Source: Astragalus membranaceus
Taxonomy: Eukaryota > Streptophyta > Magnoliopsida > Fabales > Fabaceae
Reading direction: 5' to 3'
Length of the DNA stretch: 64,000 nucleotides
Assembly: GCA_039519185.1 (NCBI GenBank)
Contig: CM076854.1
Location: forward strand, 174,065,144-174,129,143
Within the stretch, counting starts at the first letter, position 1, and every line of letters starts with the position of its first letter. Shown piece after piece: positions 11,451-23,097 of the stretch. Below the pieces are notes generated by a model. That model did not search any database, had not been told where the DNA came from, and saw only the letters and a program-made list of their open reading frames with translations. The position numbers and the translations under genes are program-made.

Positions 11451-11932
11451 CAAAATGGTCTGATGGACTGCAACTAGCTATGGTACTAATAAAACAGTCT
11501 GAGGGTGACCTACGTCGATGCGGCCGTGAGGGTCAAGATTGTTGAACCAAGGACAAACACTCTTTGTTTTGTATGATAACAAATTACATTTAGTCTACTA
11601 ATGGTTGCAGTGTATAAAAGTGCAGGGACAAAATAAAGTACAGGACATGAATCAAAGAGCAGGAAATATTAAAGTGGAGCAGCTTGGAGAAGAATCCACC
11701 TCAGCAATCAAGACCTATTTGTTTATCCGCTTTCTTTAGGACACTGTGTAAGGTCCTATCACTGAAGGTCTATGACATTTTAGTAGCTGAGAGATGACTT
11801 TTGAAAACATGCATCATGCATCAAAATTAGGGTTTTGAAAATATGTTATGCATGCATGGCAAGCTTTGGAAAATATTTTATGCATGCATGGCAAAGCCCT
11901 AAACCTAAAAATAATTTTGTGGAAAGCTAGAA

Positions 11933-12355
11933 ATCGATTTCTATCATTTTCTAAATCATGAAATCGATTTCCTAATCCTATTTTAAAGGTTGAAATCGAT
12001 TTCCTTGCCCTATGTTTGAAGTATGTAATCGATTCATGCATATACATAAGCCAAAGGTAAGAATCGATTTCCTTCTATTTCAAAAGACTATGAAATCGAT
12101 TTTCAAGCAATCCTATAGGCTATGAATCGATTCCTCCTCATTTTAAACAAAGTAAGAATCGATTCCTACCTTATTCAGGATGTCCTGAAAATCGATTCCC
12201 ACCTATTTCCAAAGAAACAAACAATCGATTCCTATGCTCTCCATATGTAAAGAATCGATTCCTCAATTTTTTAACTAGCCATATAATCGATTCTTATGTC
12301 TTCTAAAATGATAAGAATCGATTCATCAACATTTTAACTTGATCAAACAATCGAT
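11933..12355. repeat. Fourteen ATCGAT palindromes at 30-35 bp spacing
   Basis: ATCGAT (mostly within AATCGATT) starts at 11933, 11963, 11995, 12028, 12063, 12095, 12126, 12158, 12191, 12224, 12254, 12286, 12317 and 12350. Mean spacing is about 32 bp. The sequence between is largely unalike, so this is not an ordinary tandem repeat. The array is repeated in the 3' LTR from 16388. Confidence 0.9.
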
Positions 12356-12412
12356 TCATCATTTCATTAAATGTTTTTTTCAAAATCCTACGCTTTCCTA
12401 AGCCTATAAATA

Positions 12413-12422
12413 GGCAGATGTG
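12413..12422 (+). promoter_or_regulatory. Putative TATA box of the SIRE LTR
   Basis: 'CTATAAATAG' lies in otherwise mixed sequence just downstream of the ATCGAT array and is followed by pyrimidine-rich sequence. Its position within the LTR fits a pol II promoter. Inferred from sequence only. Confidence 0.5.
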
Positions 12423-12639
12423 AAACACTTTTCAATTCACTCATCCACACCACAAATCACATCTTCTCTACTTCTCACGTACATTTTCTAGATCTGAGAA
12501 AGAGAAAAATAGAGCTATCACTTTCATATCATTTTTATAGATCTAGTCACTCATCTCTCTCAGCTGTTATATTGTCATATTATCTGAGGTGATTAGATCA
12601 TAGCTTCTATATTGTAATCTACTATTGTGGGGGTCACTT

Positions 12640-12863
12640 TGAAATCCTGGGAATTGTTCTTGGGTCTCTCAATCAGGAGATTGAGTTGGTTTGAAATCCT
12701 GGGAAGTTTTCTTGGGTCTCTCAATCAGGAGATTGAGTTGGTTTGAAATCCTGGGAGGTGATCTTGGGTCGTTCAATCGGTGAAGATTGAAGTGGTTTTG
12801 AAATCCTGGGAGGTGCTCTTGGGTCGTTCAATCAGGAGATTGAAGCGGTTGAAATCCTTAGCT
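12640..12863 (+). repeat. Four ~60-bp direct repeats in the SIRE LTR
   Basis: Each unit reads 'tgaaatcctggga...cttgggtc...tcaatc...gagattga' with small differences. The same four occur in the 3' LTR (about 17095-17318). They lie downstream of the TATA-like box, so they are probably transcribed. Confidence 0.8.
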
Positions 12864-13425
12864 AGGTGCTCGGGTTCTCAGTTCGGGGGAATTGAGATTT
12901 GCTATTTTGAAGTTGCCTGTTTGTAAACAATTCTTCAATATAGTGGTTGTTATCAAGTCCAAAGGTTGCAAAGCCGGAGGCCGAGGACGTAGGGCTTTTA
13001 TCCCGAACCTCGCTAAATTCCTGGTGTATCTCTATCCCTATCTCTTAACTTTGCTTTATTATCTATACCCTTGCTTATTGCTGTATTGAATATTATTTAG
13101 ATCTGCTTATCATTCTCTTCACCTGTTTATAACTAAACTACTCTGATCTTGTGCTTATCTATCATCTTCCATATCACTGAAATTGATCTACTTTCTACTA
13201 TATTCAATATCACTACAATTCTTATAAATAATCGTTGTGTATATTGAAAATAGTATAATATCTCTTTGTGCCTAAATCTGCCTGCTTACACCATTTAAAG
13301 TTTAAATCTAAGTTTCCGCATTTGATTTAAAACAAACTTATCATTTATTTCGAAAAGAATTCATATTTTGCACATAACCTTATTCACCCCCCCCCCCCTC
13401 TAAGGTTATACTATAGTCTAACAAG

Positions 13426-13438
13426 TGGTATCAAGAGC
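13426..13438 (+). other. Primer-binding site of the SIRE-type element
   Basis: TGGTATCAAGAGC, two bases after the LTR end, is the usual plant Copia PBS, complementary to the 3' end of initiator methionine tRNA. Confidence 0.9.
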
Positions 13439-13499
13439 TAGGAATTGCATATAGAGCTTTACATCTCGCAATTTAAATTTTATTTATATATCTGTGATT

Positions 13500-15212
13500 A
13501 TGGGTTCTTTTTTGAAAGAGGGGATGTCTTTATTTAGGCCACCCCTGTTTGATGGGACTAACTATGACTATTGGAGTAGTCGAATGAAATGTCATGTGCA
13601 GGCTATAGATTTCACCTTATGGAGGATCATTGCAGATGGACCACTGATCCCAATGAAAATCAAAAGTAAAGCTACCGGCAAAGAAGAAGAAGTGCCAGTT
13701 GAGGATATCTACACCATTGACCTGAAAGAGCTGAGAAAGTCAGAGTTGGATAAGATATCTCAAAATGCCAGAGCAATGAATATTCTTCACTTATCACTCT
13801 GTGAAGAAGAATATGGTAGAGTAAAAGGGTGTCAAAATGCAAAGGAAATCTGGGACTGCCTACAAGCCACTCATGTCGGGACAAGCCAGGTAAAAGATAC
13901 TAAAATTAGAATTCTCACCTCTGAATATGAAAGTTTTAAAATGAAAGAAGGTGAGTCTGTCGCAGCAATGCATCAGAGATTAAATTTAATTGTAAACAAC
14001 TTGAGGGCCTTAGGAAAGAAATACACCAACAAGGATTTGAATGGAAAGATCCTTGAATCCTTAACTGGTGAATTCTTCCCTAAGACTTGTGCTATAACCG
14101 AAGCCAAAGACATTGGCACTCTACCCCAAGAAGACCTTATCGGGTCACTTCTAGCCTTTGAGGTTGTATTGGCTGCTAACAAAGTTCAAGAAGCAGAAAT
14201 GGTAAAGGAAAGAAAATCTCTTGCTCTTGTTGCTAAAACACCTAAGGTAGCAAGGAAAGAGGTTGAGTCTGATGAAGAATCTGATGATAAAGACATGGCT
14301 GAATTATTTGAAGAATTCATGAGATTCAACAAACTTGAAAAGAGAAATAACTCAAAGAAATCCAAGAAAGCTAAGAAGGCTACATGGAACAACTATACTG
14401 ACAGTGAAGAAGAGGAGGTTGCAAATGCCATTTGTCTCACGGCATGTGAAACACCTAAGGCTACCATATGGGATTGTCTTGGCTCTGATAGTGACACAGA
14501 CGAAGAAGAGCAAATTGCAAATGGTGTTTGTCATATGGCAAATGACTCATCTAAGGTAAGCCTTAACTCTTCTAGTCTTTCTGATTCTTCTATACATGAT
14601 GATTTATCTGATGGTGCGTATAGTAGTCACGATTTGAGTGAGGCTTTTGATGCTCTTTATTTTGAACATGAAACTCTGTTGTTAAAATCTAAGAAATTGG
14701 CAAAGAGTAACAAAAGCATGCTCACCCAAATTGAGACTCTAGAAAATGAGGTGGTTAAGTTGAAGAATGAGTTACATAAAACAAAATCTTTCAACCTTGA
14801 ATTTCTTGAGCTTAAACAAAATTTTGAAAAAGTCAAGGTTGAAAATGAATTTTTGAAAGAATCTTTGAAAAAATTTGAGGTTGGTGAAAAGACCTTGACC
14901 AAGCTACTTCACTCCCAACATGAATATGTTGATAGGAGAGGTATTGGGTACAAAGGTAATTCCACCTCCTCTGTTTTAAAAAAGAAAATGACTTTTGTAG
15001 CTGCTACTTCAAGTTATACACCTACTGTTTTCTCTTGCACTTATTGTCAAAAAGGGAACCATAGCTCACTTAGATGTCCTATTCGTAAATTATGTGAGCT
15101 TGGTACCCTTATACCTGCTTGTGAGAAACCAAGGTGGATTGTGAAAACAAACCCCTTGATGACTAACCCCAAAGGACCCAAAGAGAATTGGGTACCAAAA
15201 TTTTCTACTTGA
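13500..15212 (+). CDS. gag: Copia (SIRE-type) gag protein
   Basis: Nucleocapsid/capsid precursor that packages element RNA in virus-like particles. The ATG at 13500 is used; the frame also opens six bases earlier at a GTG. The N-terminus has the Copia gag opening 'RPPLFDGTNYDYWSSRMKCHV', followed by the UBN2/gag-polypeptide region (to about residue 230) with 'AKEIWDCLQATHVGTSQVKD'. An acidic, Lys-rich middle follows, then a coiled-coil-like stretch (about residues 385-470). A single CCHC zinc knuckle, C-x2-C-x4-H-x4-C in 'CTYCQKGNHSSLRC', lies near residue 513. The frame ends at a stop where family members continue into protease. It is uninterrupted at about 570 residues, so it could be expressed and act in trans or be mobilised by relatives; that is inference. 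Confidence 0.88.
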   Translation: MGSFLKEGMSLFRPPLFDGTNYDYWSSRMKCHVQAIDFTLWRIIADGPLIPMKIKSKATGKEEEVPVEDIYTIDLKELRKSELDKISQNARAMNILHLSLCEEEYGRVKGCQNAKEIWDCLQATHVGTSQVKDTKIRILTSEYESFKMKEGESVAAMHQRLNLIVNNLRALGKKYTNKDLNGKILESLTGEFFPKTCAITEAKDIGTLPQEDLIGSLLAFEVVLAANKVQEAEMVKERKSLALVAKTPKVARKEVESDEESDDKDMAELFEEFMRFNKLEKRNNSKKSKKAKKATWNNYTDSEEEEVANAICLTACETPKATIWDCLGSDSDTDEEEQIANGVCHMANDSSKVSLNSSSLSDSSIHDDLSDGAYSSHDLSEAFDALYFEHETLLLKSKKLAKSNKSMLTQIETLENEVVKLKNELHKTKSFNLEFLELKQNFEKVKVENEFLKESLKKFEVGEKTLTKLLHSQHEYVDRRGIGYKGNSTSSVLKKKMTFVAATSSYTPTVFSCTYCQKGNHSSLRCPIRKLCELGTLIPACEKPRWIVKTNPLMTNPKGPKENWVPKFST

Positions 15213-15238
15213 TCTTAGTGCAGGTGTGCTACAGGGTA

Positions 15239-15376
15239 TGGGGGTCAGATCAATACCTTGATAGCAAAGACTCGAAGTTCATGACTGGAGACACAAAAAG
15301 ATTCGTAATACTCAGAAACAGCAGTCATGTGACTCGTGATAACAACAATAGAGGAAGAATCACTGGTGAAGGTTAG
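15239..15376 (+). pseudogene. Remnant of the SIRE protease region
   Basis: After the gag stop, and in another frame, 'SDQYLDSKDSKFMTGD' resembles the Copia protease block usually reading W-Y-L-D-S-G-C-S-x-H-M-T-G-D. The catalytic glycine is replaced by lysine and the histidine by phenylalanine. 'TRDNNNRGRITGEG' then resembles the usual 'GDNxKGxIxGxG' flap region. The similarity stops at about 15376 and the rest of pol is missing, so the deletion joins protease to sequence near the 3' end. Confidence 0.7.
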
Positions 15377-15655
15377 ATTGGAAAAGTTCTATTCACCTTA
15401 AGAATGATTTATCACTTTTGTGAAATAAAAAATTTTGTGTGCATCAAAGTTTTTCTCTTCTCTCTATTGTGCTGGATCTTTGATGCAACATATTTTTAAG
15501 TTAAATATGATACCTATATTGTTGAACCAAGTATGGCATATTATCTTGGGTATCCTATTTCTCCTTTAAATATGTTTTTTAAACTGTGATGGTCCACCCT
15601 CTTTTGGCTAAGCTTTGTATTCTAAAATTAATCAGGGGGATCACCAAGTAAGGGG

Positions 15656-15994
15656 GAGCATAGCATGAACTACTGTTTTTGATATATCATATGCTATGCA
15701 ATGCTGCTTATTTATTATGCAAGTTTATAAAGTGCTTATGTTGTATGTATTCACCCCACCTCCTTTTTGATGAAAACAAAGGGGGAGAAATTGTATGCAA
15801 AAGGGAGAGAATATGCATGTTAAGGGAGAGAATATGCATGTTATTATTTAATGGGGGAGAAAATAATTGCTGCTATCCTGCTGTCATACTGCTTATTTTG
15901 TTATGCTTATGCTTAGGGGGAGCTTCTGCCATTGTTTCTCTATTATGGTCTCCCTATGCATAATGTAATTTGTTATCATCAAAAAGGGGGAGTT
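15656..15994 (+). other. Series of polypurine tracts, the last abutting the 3' LTR
   Basis: GGGGGAG-type tracts occur near 15650, 15780, 15853, 15915 and finally at 15981-15994 (AAAAAGGGGGAGTT), directly before the 3' LTR. The last fits the standard PPT; the earlier ones may be extra plus-strand primers. Multiple such tracts are, from recall, common in SIRE-type elements. The ORF at 15679-15963 across this stretch is not credible. Confidence 0.7.
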
Positions 15995-17873
15995 TGTTGA
16001 ACCAATGACAAACACTCTTTGTTTTGTATGATAACAAATTACATTTAGTCTACTAATGGTTGCAGTGTATAAAAGTGCAGGGACAAAATAAAGTACAGGA
16101 CATGAATCAAAGAGCAGGAAATATTAAAGTGGAGCAGCTTGGAGAAGAAGCCACCTCAGCAATCAAGACCTATTTGTTTATCCGCTTTCTTTAGGACACT
16201 GTGTAAGGTCCTATCACTGAAGGTCTATGACATTTTAGTAGCTGAGAGATGACTTTTGAAAACATGCATCATGCATCAAAATTAGGGTTTTGAAAATATG
16301 TTATGCATGCATGGCAAGCTTTGGAAAATATTTTATGCATGCATGGCAAAGCCCTAAACCTAAAAATAATTTTGTGGAAAGCTAGAAATCGATTTCTATC
16401 ATTTTCTAAATCATGAAATCGATTTCCTAATCCTATTTTAAAGGTTGAAATCGATTTCCTTGCCCTATGTTTGAAGTATGTAATCGATTCATGCATATAC
16501 ATAAGCCAAAGGTAAGAATCGATTTCCTTCTATTTCAAAAGACTATGAAATCGATTTTCAAGCAATCCTATAGGCTATGAATCGATTCCTCCTCATTTTA
16601 AACAAAGTAAGAATCGATTCCTACCTTATTCAGGATGTCCTGAAAATCGATTCCCACCTATTTCCAAAGAAACAAACAATCGATTCCTATGCTCTCCATA
16701 TGTAAAGAATCGATTCCTCAATTTTTTAACTAGCCATATAATCGATTCTTATGTCTTCTAAAATGATAAGAATCGATTCATCAACATTTTAACTTGATCA
16801 AACAATCGATTCATCATTTCATTAAATGTTTTTTTCAAAATCCTACGCTTTCCTAAGCCTATAAATAGGCAGATGTGAAACACTTTTCAATTCACTCATC
16901 CACACCACAAATCACATCTTCTCTACTTCTCACGTACATTTTCTAGATCTGAGAAAGAGAAAAATAGAGCTATCACTTTCATATCATTTTTATAGATCTA
17001 GTCACTCATCTCTCTCAGCTGTTATATTGTCATATTATCTGAGGTGATTAGATCATAGCTTCTATATTGTAATCTACTATTGTGGGGGTCACTTTGAAAT
17101 CCTGGGAATTGTTCTTGGGTCTCTCAATCAGGAGATTGAGTTGGTTTGAAATCCTGGGAAGTTTTCTTGGGTCTCTCAATCAGGAGATTGAGTTGGTTTG
17201 AAATCCTGGGAGGTGATCTTGGGTCGTTCAATCGGTGAAGATTGAAGTGGTTTTGAAATCCTGGGAGGTGCTCTTGGGTCGTTCAATCAGGAGATTGAAG
17301 CGGTTGAAATCCTTAGCTAGGTGCTCGGGTTCTCAGTTCGGGGGAATTGAGATTTGCTATTTTGAAGTTGCCTGTTTGTAAACAATTCTTCAATATAGTG
17401 GTTGTTATCAAGTCCAAAGGTTGCAAAGCCGGAGGCCGAGGACGTAGGGCTTTTATCCCGAACCTCGCTAAATTCCCGGTGTATCTCTATCCCTATCTCT
17501 TAACTTTGCTTTATTATCTATACCCTTGCTTATTGCTGTATTGAATATTATTTAGATCTGCTTATCATTCTCTTCACCTGTTTATAACTAAACTACTCTG
17601 ATCTTGTGCTTATCTATCATCTTCCATATCACTGAAATTGATCTACTTTCTACTATATTCAATATCACTACAATTCTTATAAATAATCTTTGTGTATATT
17701 GAAAATAGTATAATATCTCTTTGTGCCTAAATCTGCCTGCTTACACCATTTAAAGTTTAAATCTAAGTTTCCGCATTTGATTTAAAACAAACTTATCATT
17801 TATTTCGAAAAGAATTCATATTTTGCACATAACCTTATTCACCCCTCCTCTAAGGTTATACTATAGTCTAACA
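15995..17873 (+). repeat. 3' LTR of the SIRE-type element
   Basis: Copy of 11540-13423. Differences seen include 'tgacaaac' for 'ggacaaac' near the start, 'gaagcc' for 'gaatcc', 'cccggt' for 'cctggt', 'ctttg' for 'cgttg', and a shorter C tract near the end. The ATCGAT array begins at 16388. Confidence 0.92.
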
Positions 17874-20800
17874 AAGATCAGATCTAGAACTGATATGTTG
17901 ACCACGAAGGATGTCCACTATGTCTTAGGCAGACACAGCTAATCTGAAGGACCTCTGGGGGTCTGAAGGATCCGCCGCGCTCAGTGGCGACGTTAAGATC
18001 TGAAGGTAGAGTTCGAAGCCGTCGCTTTGACGTGTTAATTCGAACTAAACTGAAGGACCAAACTGGTCTGAAGGATCTATGCTAGACTCTGTGCTAACAC
18101 TGCGATCTGGTGTTTGATATAAGATTCAACGCTTGTCGCATTGACTTAAGAAGTGGAAGTAATTAGGATCGACACTTGAAGTCGATTAGAGAGCAACGGG
18201 TCATATGCATGTAATGTATGCGTCTGTAATGATTGATTTTAAGTGGAATGAATGAATGTAATGAGTGTTTTTTTTGTTTTTTCCTTCTTTTCCTTCTTTT
18301 TCCTTCTTTTCTTGGTACATGATAAATGTATGAAATGCGAATGATGCAAATGTAATGCTTTGATGCAACTGCTATGGTGGATGAAGGAAGACACGTGAAT
18401 GCATGGTACAATGATATAATTTGTGATGTAGAAATATTTTTAGCAACGACGAGACTGGCTCTTGGCACGTATATCGAAGTAAAAAAATGCCATGTGTGTG
18501 CATACATGCAATGTCATGTATGTGCAATGTGGAAACAAATGAACTACAAAGGCCCATGAACTGTGGATGCTGAAGCTGGTCGAAAAAATTGATAAGCAGT
18601 ATATGTGAGTGCAGATGACGTGCAAGTGCAAATGTAATGTGTTGATGCAGGTGCCATGATAGGTGCATGTTTGCAGGGTGGAATGAAATGTATGGAATGA
18701 TTTATTGATGATGCAGAAAGATTTTTGTAATGATGAGAGATGAGGCTTTGGATGCAAGAGGCACAAAAGCGAATATTTTGCAATAATCGTTCCTTGGAAA
18801 AAAAACTTGGATTTGATTTGAATTCAAGCTCTGGCAATCTCAAGGTTCTTATTTACAGTCACTGATGTGCAACCGTACTTGACTATATTTACAGACTCGT
18901 TCACGTTTGTTCTTCCCTTACGGTGTCCCATGATTGATTGAATTTTAGGTCCACAAAGTTAACAGAGTGAGTGTTCAGCGTCACCTTATTAACTTGTGTT
19001 CTCTCTCTTTGAAGCATTGTTTAGTAGACATGTAGAGCAGTACAAATACAGATGAATGAATCAGTTGACTTGGTAAGACAGATATGACACGTGATGGGAT
19101 GAATGGTAGGTTTTCCCCAAAGTCATGAAAGACAGGTTTTTCCTAGTTCAAGAAATGTGGAACTGCCCCGATTTAGACTACCAGTGAAGGTGATCGAATA
19201 GTCTGCCCCTGTCTAGTGATGACAAAACAAGGGGTGTAGGGGAGCTAATGAATTGGGAATGCCATGACTTTGGAATGAAGGGTGGCAAGCAAGAGATTCC
19301 GTATCAACCCATGACGTTTGGTGCTGCCCCAATCCTGACGAGAGCAAGGTTGCCCCAATTGGAGTGCCATTGTGAAGGGCTGTATTTAGGATAATGGGTT
19401 GAGAAGATGCCTCAGCATGGTTGTGTGGATGTGGATATGGTAAGGGAATGAGATGGGTGTAGGGAGAATTTCCCTAATTTTAGGTGGAGTGAAAGGTGAC
19501 AGGAGATCCCCACTATGGAATGACATTTTAAACGGTTGCTTTAAGTGAGGTTGTGAAAGGTGGCACAGTTAGGGTAATGGGCTAGGGAGGTGGTCTAATA
19601 TGACTATATGGATTGGGTATGGTATATGAATGGGATGGACAATGGCTAAATCTCCAAGTTCAAAGGGTATGGATGATAAAAGGAATGCCCCACTTTGGGA
19701 TCTAGGTGGTGATCCTAGTATAAATTTTTGGTTCTTTTTTAGGTGAATCCCAAAGACTGTGACAGTCTTGAGTTTTGATGAAAACTTCACTTGGTGATCA
19801 CTAAACATTGTCTTTACATCAATGCAATTTGAATGAATCTTGGAGTGCAAGCCCTTTGGGTTTTTTTTTTCCTATCCTCTTTTTTGATTTTTTTTTTGAG
19901 CAAATATATTGTAAATAAATAAACTTATTTGTCCTAAAATTAAAACTTTGACAAAACAAAAGCAATCAGTCATTGATCGGAATGGACTTTATAGGGTTGT
20001 AATGTGGCCAGTGGTTAGAGGTTTATGAAAGAAAGGTTTGTAATGTGGTCAATGGTTATGAGTTTGTGGAGTATAGGCTCAAATGGACTCAGAGAGGTGT
20101 TTGATCGTTTATTGATACGATGACCTTTTTTTAAAAGATAAGTTGGTTCAGAGAAGTGTTTGAGGCCAATGATTTGGGTATCGTGGAAGAAATGATAATT
20201 CGGCCTAAAGAGGTGTTTGTGGGTTTATTCGGACAAAGATATTTTATGTGTTTGGTGATATTATGTATCAGCTCACAACTTCTATTGTTTTTGCTTTTTT
20301 TCTTTTTGAAGATTTCTTTTCTAATCCTCTTTTTTTGAATTTCACATTTTTTGTGATCTTTTTTTTTTGAGTTGAGTGAGCTGATAAAAGTGACACACTA
20401 TTTTTTATGTGGAATTGATCTTTGACTAGGGTGACTGAAAGATTTTTTGATTTTTTTTTTTGCTCAGAAGGTAGCAAATGGTATTTCTTTTTTGGATAAA
20501 GGAATGTGGCCAAACTTCACTTCAAATTATGATCGCTTATTTTCCCAAAACTTAACTTTGGGACAATAATTCATTTATTTTTATATATTTGCTCTTTTTC
20601 TTCATTTATTTTTGTATGCCCTTATTTTTGCTTAGGTTGCTCGTGCGAGTTTTCAACCTAACAGGCTTTTCGGATTTTTGTTGTCTTTTTTCCCTTTTTT
20701 TTTGTAAAAGACTTGCACTTGCACCAAGGAGTTCAATGCTGACAGGGTATCTAATGATCACAAATCTGCCTCCAGTACGGAGGACCTAAAGTGTTAGCTC

Positions 20801-23097
20801 ATGAAATTTCATCATTGGGAACAAACCAACTGGTTAACTAGGTACTTGTGTGGAGAATATGTGCCTTATGAGATGGTCGGGGTGGAACTGGACATGAACA
20901 AGGAATGATGATGGGAAAGATATGGACACTAACTGACTCAAACAAGAGTAAATGCGTGTTGCATACAAGTTCACTATACGAATGTTTCAAAGAGAGTTAA
21001 CATAGTCAGCGACATGATAGGAGAAATTTTTGATAACACATTAGTTAACAAAATGGACCATTTGGATCATTTGTCATGGGACTGATGAGACGCGTCATTT
21101 TGCTGAAGAAAAATTGTGAACGAGCTGCAAAAAGTGAATAACTTCCTTTTTTGAAAGTTGGGTGTCTGAAAAAAAACCTTGAATTTCTAGCTAATCTAAA
21201 CTTTTCCAAAGAAGAATAATCAACTTCGTCTCATCTCTCATCAATTTTTTTGAAAAAAAGTATGCTCATGAGGTTTTTATTTATTTAGAAAATGAGACAA
21301 AATGTGATAGATGAACTAATACATGATGATGGACATGGATGATGAAGATGTAAGTGCATGAAATGCATGTGATTGTTTGACTCCAATGACATCTAAGATG
21401 TTCAAAGGAATTATTTTAGATGATTTTGGTTTTTAAGAGACAATGCAGCATGTAACAGGTGCAAAGTTTCTCATTGATGCTCAATGATGCATGAAAAGAG
21501 TGATGACATGTTTTTTTGGTTTTTTTTCTCCTAGAAAACGACACATGCAGTGAAAAATGATTGTTTGATTCTAATGAAATGCTATGTCAAGTATGCAAAG
21601 AAACAATTATTGTAAATGACTTTGCAACATGATAATGATGCAAACATTTTTCAATTGATGATGAATGATGAAAGAATAATGAAATACTGTTACGTTTTTT
21701 TTTCCTTTTTTGGAATGTAACGTATGAATGAACACATGATGATGGATATGTACGATGAAAATGCAACTGTATGAAATGCATGGAGGAACTGATCACTTGA
21801 AAAGACCAACGACTTTATTCTATGCATGATGTTTTTTTTTAAAAAAAAAGATTAACTATGCGTATGCAATGGGGATAATCAAATTACATGCCCCCCGTGT
21901 CCTAATGCATGGAGGAACACGTGGTGATAGATATGCATGATGCAAATGCATGAAATGCGTGCATGAATAATCACTTGGAAAGACCAGTTATTCTAAATAA
22001 TTTTTTTTTGGGGAGGCAATGCAGCATGTGACTGATGTAAAACCTTATTTATGTATCAGAATGAAATGCTAACAAAAACACGTATCTTTGAATGATGCAA
22101 AAATAATAATTTTTGAAATAATGCATGCTGAAATTGTGAATGAAATGACGTATGGATGATTGATGAAACAACAGTTTTTTTATTAGGATGACTGAAATGA
22201 TGTATGAATGCTATGTTTTTTTTACATGCATTTCATGATGTTGCAAATGATGAAATGCCTGCATTATTTGATGGTGTTTTTTTTTTGTGAATGATTTATG
22301 AATGAATGACGGTGCATATATGCTAAATGAGATGCTAATATGGTATGGCTACAAACTGTTTTTTTTTGTTCGAGGAAATAAATATGATTTTGGTTTTTTT
22401 TTTTCAAAAAATGGGAAGGAAATGTATGTGTGTTTGTTTGAATGCGAATGGATGAAGCTCCTTTGTGTCTTAGAAGGGTTTTTATGAGAAAAGATCTAAG
22501 GCTTTCTCTATTGAGTGAAGCTTTCAAATGGTAGCTCTACAAGGTCCTAAAGAGGTTCCTAGAGCCAACGACCCCAGTTAAGAACGCTAATCGCGACAAT
22601 AGGCAAACTATTAGAAGTGATAGCATCCTCAAAAGGGACCAAACTCTAGGTGAGACTTTCGTAACCACCGAGCTGGACGTACATCCAGAGGGCCATTACT
22701 ACGCAGTCTCGTTCTAACTTAGTTTATGCTCCAGTCCAGGTATAGGACTATTCTCACGTGCGTGCAAAAGTGTGATAGTGGAGTGTGTGAAGGAGCAAAA
22801 TATCAGGAATACCCCCCAAGATGCAAAACAAACAAACACACATACAACAATAATAGTCTTCTACCCTAGGGTTTATATACATAAAAGAATATAATTGGCA
22901 ACAAAATAAAAGAATAATCACATATACAAACATAATGGTCTTCTATCCTAAGGTTTACATATCATATGAAAATAATATAATATGCAAGAATAAAAGACAA
23001 AAGGATAGGGTAAAAATAAACATTAAATCAACAATTAATCCTACAACTAATTAGACTAGGCTTGACTCTCTAAAATGTCCCCAGTGGAGTCGCCACC
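17874..23097 (-). other. LARD-1 internal region, larger part (non-coding)
   Basis: Reverse-complement homologue of the LARD-2 internal region (31576-38557), shorter and diverged. It is rich in ATG/ATGCAT-type words ('gatgcaaatgcatgaaatgc') and poly-T tracts. No reading frame resembles gag, protease, integrase or RT. Short ORFs here (for example 18163-18507 and 18440-18766) are His/Ser-rich translations of the low-complexity sequence. Confidence 0.75.
23077..23095 (-). other. LARD-1 primer-binding site
   Basis: On the minus strand TGGCGACTCCACTGGGGAC starts two bases inside the 5' LTR end (...GCTACA). LARD-2 has the same site with one change. The tRNA is probably arginine, as recalled for Ogre/Tat elements, but this needs matching to a tRNA set. 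Confidence 0.7.

Larger units (their letters stand above)
11540..13423 (+). repeat. 5' LTR of the SIRE-type element
   Basis: TG...CA bounded. It carries a regularly spaced array of ATCGAT palindromes (11933-12355), a CTATAAATAG TATA-like box at about 12413-12422, and a run of four ~60-bp repeats (12640-12863). The short ORFs inside are duplicated in the 3' LTR and are not credible genes. Confidence 0.92.
11540..17873 (+). mobile_element. SIRE/Maximus-type Copia retrotransposon with gag but no pol
   Basis: Two near-identical LTRs (1884 and 1879 bp) begin TGTTGAACC and end GTCTAACA. They are flanked by the 5-bp duplication AAGAT (11535-11539 and 17874-17878). A tRNA-iMet-like PBS follows the first LTR and a polypurine tract precedes the second. 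The 2.6-kb interior encodes a full gag-like protein, then only a remnant of the protease region; integrase, reverse transcriptase and RNase H are absent. About five substitutions plus a C-tract difference were seen between the LTRs, so insertion is recent. The uninterrupted target can be read in LARD-2 at 37890-37894 (ATCTT, reverse strand). Confidence 0.92.
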
